NCBI GenBank assembly: GCA_013812005.1
Contig: JACCUE010000247.1
Location: forward strand, 1-7,670
Source of the DNA: Thermoleophilaceae bacterium
GTDB taxonomy: Bacteria; Actinomycetota; Thermoleophilia; Solirubrobacterales; Thermoleophilaceae
Reading direction: 5' to 3'
DNA: 7,670 bases
The stretch's first letter is position 1, and every line of letters starts with the position of its first letter. Shown here piece by piece: positions 6,580 through 7,670 of the stretch. A program made the translations under genes and the position numbers. The notes under the pieces are model-generated. The model worked only from the letters and a program-made list of their open reading frames with translations. It had not been told where the DNA came from and ran no database searches.

Positions 6580-6593
6580 CGGCCCGCGGGCCG
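6580..6593. terminator. Perfect 14-base palindrome between convergent genes, possible bidirectional terminator
   Basis: CGGCCCGCGGGCCG is its own reverse complement and directly abuts the methyltransferase stop (TGA read on the minus strand at 6596-6594), 34 bases past the membrane gene stop. In RNA it could form a five-base GC stem with a CGCG loop in either direction. A T run is absent, which is common in high-GC actinobacteria, so termination is inferred from position and symmetry only. Confidence 0.4.
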
Positions 6594-7508
6594 TCAGTCC
6601 GGCGCGCGCGCGGAGAGCAGCAGGTTGTAGAAGACCGTCGCGGGGAGGCGCGGCTCGAGTAGCGCGCGGTCGACGGCCTGCAGCGCGATGTAGCCGTGGT
6701 AGGCGTAGCTCTGCCACAGGCGCGGCACCTCGGAGGGCTCGGCGGTGGCCTCCAGGGCGCGGTTGGTCCAACCGAAGAGGCTGGCGGCCAGCTCCTCGCC
6801 CCGCACCTGCACGCGATCGAAACCGGCGCCGCGGGTGGCTGCGGCCAGGGCACGGGGGGTGAAGGCGTGAACATCGACCACCTGCTCGAGCAGCGCCTCC
6901 TCAGGCGCCTCGTGGTAGCCGCTGTGCACCGCGGGGGAGGCGCGCATCAGCGCCCGCCAAGCCGGTGAGATCTTGTAGGCGGCACGCTTGGGGATCTCGG
7001 CCAGACGGTCGCCGAGGTGGGATGGCTCGCCGCAGAACGCGATCGCCCCGCCCGGGCGTAGCACGCGCCGGAGCTCTGAGAGCGACGCCTCCAGGTCGGG
7101 CAGGTGGTGCAGCACGGCATGCCCGAAGACGATGTCGAAGCAGCCGTCGGGGAAGGGCAGCCGTGTGGCATCGCAGCATGCGGTGTCGACGTCGAGACCA
7201 AGCCGGCGCGCGGAGTCGCCGAGCTTGTCGAGCATGCCGGGGGAGATGTCGGTGCCCACGTACTCCCCGAGGACGCCCGCGCGGGTCAGATTGAGCCCGA
7301 AGTAGCCCGTGCCGGCGCCTATCTCCAGCCCGCGCTCGAAGCGTTCCAGCAGCGGCTCGCCGAGCGCCTTGCGCAGCTTGCCGATCACCTGGCCCTGGCC
7401 GCGATCGCCGTAGTCGATGCCCCACTTGGCGTCGTAGTGAACGGCGGCTAGGTCGTGGTAGCGGACGTTGGCGTCGTGCACCTCGTCGGTGGTGGCGGGG
7501 GCAGCCAT
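6594..7508 (-). CDS. Class I SAM-dependent methyltransferase, substrate unknown
   Basis: This 304-residue protein carries a Rossmann-type SAM methyltransferase domain (Methyltransf_11/25 type) in about residues 55-165. Motif I is LEIGAGTGYFGLNL (61-74), which binds SAM; the acidic residue after strand 2, contacting the ribose, is Asp87 in YVGTDIS; CDATRLPFPDGCFDIVFGH (112-130) covers motifs II-III; VLHHLPD (132-138) and RRVLRPGGAI (147-156) complete the core. The N-terminal lead-in (HDANVRYHDLAAVHYDAKWG) and a roughly 140-residue C-terminal part (VHAFTPRALAAATRGAGF onward, with several aromatic residues) presumably shape the acceptor site. It shows no signal peptide or membrane segment, so it is cytoplasmic. 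The acceptor could be a lipid, quinone or small molecule; the sequence does not say. The ATG at 7508 has no Shine-Dalgarno but has TAAGCT 11 bases upstream. It is divergent from a second methyltransferase and convergent with the membrane protein gene. Confidence 0.88.
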   Translation of the reverse strand: MAAPATTDEVHDANVRYHDLAAVHYDAKWGIDYGDRGQGQVIGKLRKALGEPLLERFERGLEIGAGTGYFGLNLTRAGVLGEYVGTDISPGMLDKLGDSARRLGLDVDTACCDATRLPFPDGCFDIVFGHAVLHHLPDLEASLSELRRVLRPGGAIAFCGEPSHLGDRLAEIPKRAAYKISPAWRALMRASPAVHSGYHEAPEEALLEQVVDVHAFTPRALAAATRGAGFDRVQVRGEELAASLFGWTNRALEATAEPSEVPRLWQSYAYHGYIALQAVDRALLEPRLPATVFYNLLLSARAPD

Positions 7509-7519
7509 GGAGGCGCGAA

Positions 7520-7525
7520 AGCTTA
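7520..7525 (-). promoter_or_regulatory. -10-like TAAGCT of the minus-strand methyltransferase
   Basis: On the minus strand TAAGCT lies 11 bases before the ATG at 7508, consistent with a leaderless or very short leader mRNA. It sits in the 64-base divergent gap and does not overlap the opposing TAGACT. Confidence 0.45.
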
Positions 7526-7557
7526 GTGCTCGCTCTCATCGCGCCATCGGTACCACC

Positions 7558-7563
7558 TAGACT
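7558..7563 (+). promoter_or_regulatory. -10-like TAGACT of the right-edge methyltransferase
   Basis: TAGACT lies 9 bases before the TTG at 7573. Its TAG is also an in-frame stop for that gene, so translation cannot begin upstream. This supports TTG as the start and a leaderless mRNA. Confidence 0.5.
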
Positions 7564-7572
7564 CCGCCGCTC

Positions 7573-7670
7573 TTGGCACAGGTCGCGCAGTACGTTCAGC
7601 AGGACCAGCCCGAAGGGGTGCCGCCGCTCGCGCTGACCGGTGAGCGCACGCTGCCCGACGTGCCGGAGGA
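7573..7670 (+). CDS. Probable SAM-dependent methyltransferase, N-terminal fragment (runs off right edge)
   Basis: Only 32 complete codons are present. From TTG at 7573 the frame reads MAQVAQYVQQDQPEGVPP and then LALTGERTLPDVPEE. The TGERT-x-P-x-x-PEE stretch is, from memory, the conserved N-terminal lead of a common actinobacterial class I SAM methyltransferase family (continuing in relatives with an aromatic residue and an Arg-His pair). The SAM-binding motif lies beyond the window, so the call rests on this short motif. TTG is preferred because an in-frame TAG lies 15 bases upstream, no ATG or GTG lies between, and a TAGACT -10 is suitably placed; GTG at 7618 is the only alternative before the TGERT motif. 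It is unrelated in sequence to the divergent methyltransferase, whose N-terminus differs. Confidence 0.55.
   Translation, partial: MAQVAQYVQQDQPEGVPPLALTGERTLPDVPE

Noticed and set aside
5831..6874. Long open frames on both strands overlapping the membrane protein and methyltransferase
   Set aside because: Composition is Arg/Ala/Gly/Pro or Ser/Arg-rich, they span two convergent real genes and carry no motif.

Overview
The window is very GC-rich by eye (roughly 70%, estimated, not computed), with start codons mixed among ATG, GTG, TTG and possibly CTG, almost no Shine-Dalgarno sequences and tightly packed genes. With the protein style (a lipoprotein with an acidic Cys-Gly-Gly linker, a 'LTGERTLPDVPEE' methyltransferase N-terminus, an actinobacterial-type GGT-like hydrolase), this suggests a high-GC actinobacterium. 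Thermoleophilia/Solirubrobacterales is my best guess, by inference only. No mobile element, CRISPR array, rRNA or tRNA is visible, and no gene-free stretch exceeds about 65 bases.

Layout, left to right. (1) The 5' part of a minus-strand lipoprotein gene runs off the left edge. (2) Divergent from it is a gamma-glutamyltranspeptidase-family Ntn hydrolase (plus strand). (3) Convergent with that is a two-gene minus-strand unit: a stand-alone LON substrate-binding-domain protein followed by a TusA-type sulfur carrier, whose apparent CTG start overlaps the LON stop. (4) Divergent from LON, only 21 bases away, is a histidinol-phosphate aminotransferase-type gene (hisC), followed 33 bases later by a class I DNA photolyase gene. 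(5) The photolyase is full length but broken by a single-base frameshift near 4551-4560. (6) A multi-pass membrane protein of unknown function follows with its own promoter. (7) Convergent with it, beyond a perfect 14-base palindrome, is a class I SAM methyltransferase on the minus strand. (8) Divergent from that, the first 32 codons of a second, unrelated SAM methyltransferase run off the right edge.

The genes do not form one pathway: this looks like ordinary housekeeping/accessory chromosome with amino-acid metabolism, light-dependent DNA repair, sulfur transfer and uncharacterised membrane and methyltransferase functions. The most consistent non-coding signal is a TANNNT (-10-like) hexamer ending 6-11 bases before the start codon of six of the eight genes. 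This implies leaderless or near-leaderless mRNAs and supports the GTG/TTG starts chosen here. At the LON/hisC junction the two opposing hexamers overlap inside a GGCTAGCC palindrome. I see no convincing novel multi-gene system; the main points to recheck are the photolyase frameshift, the divergent overlapping promoter, the altered GGT active site and the unknown membrane protein.
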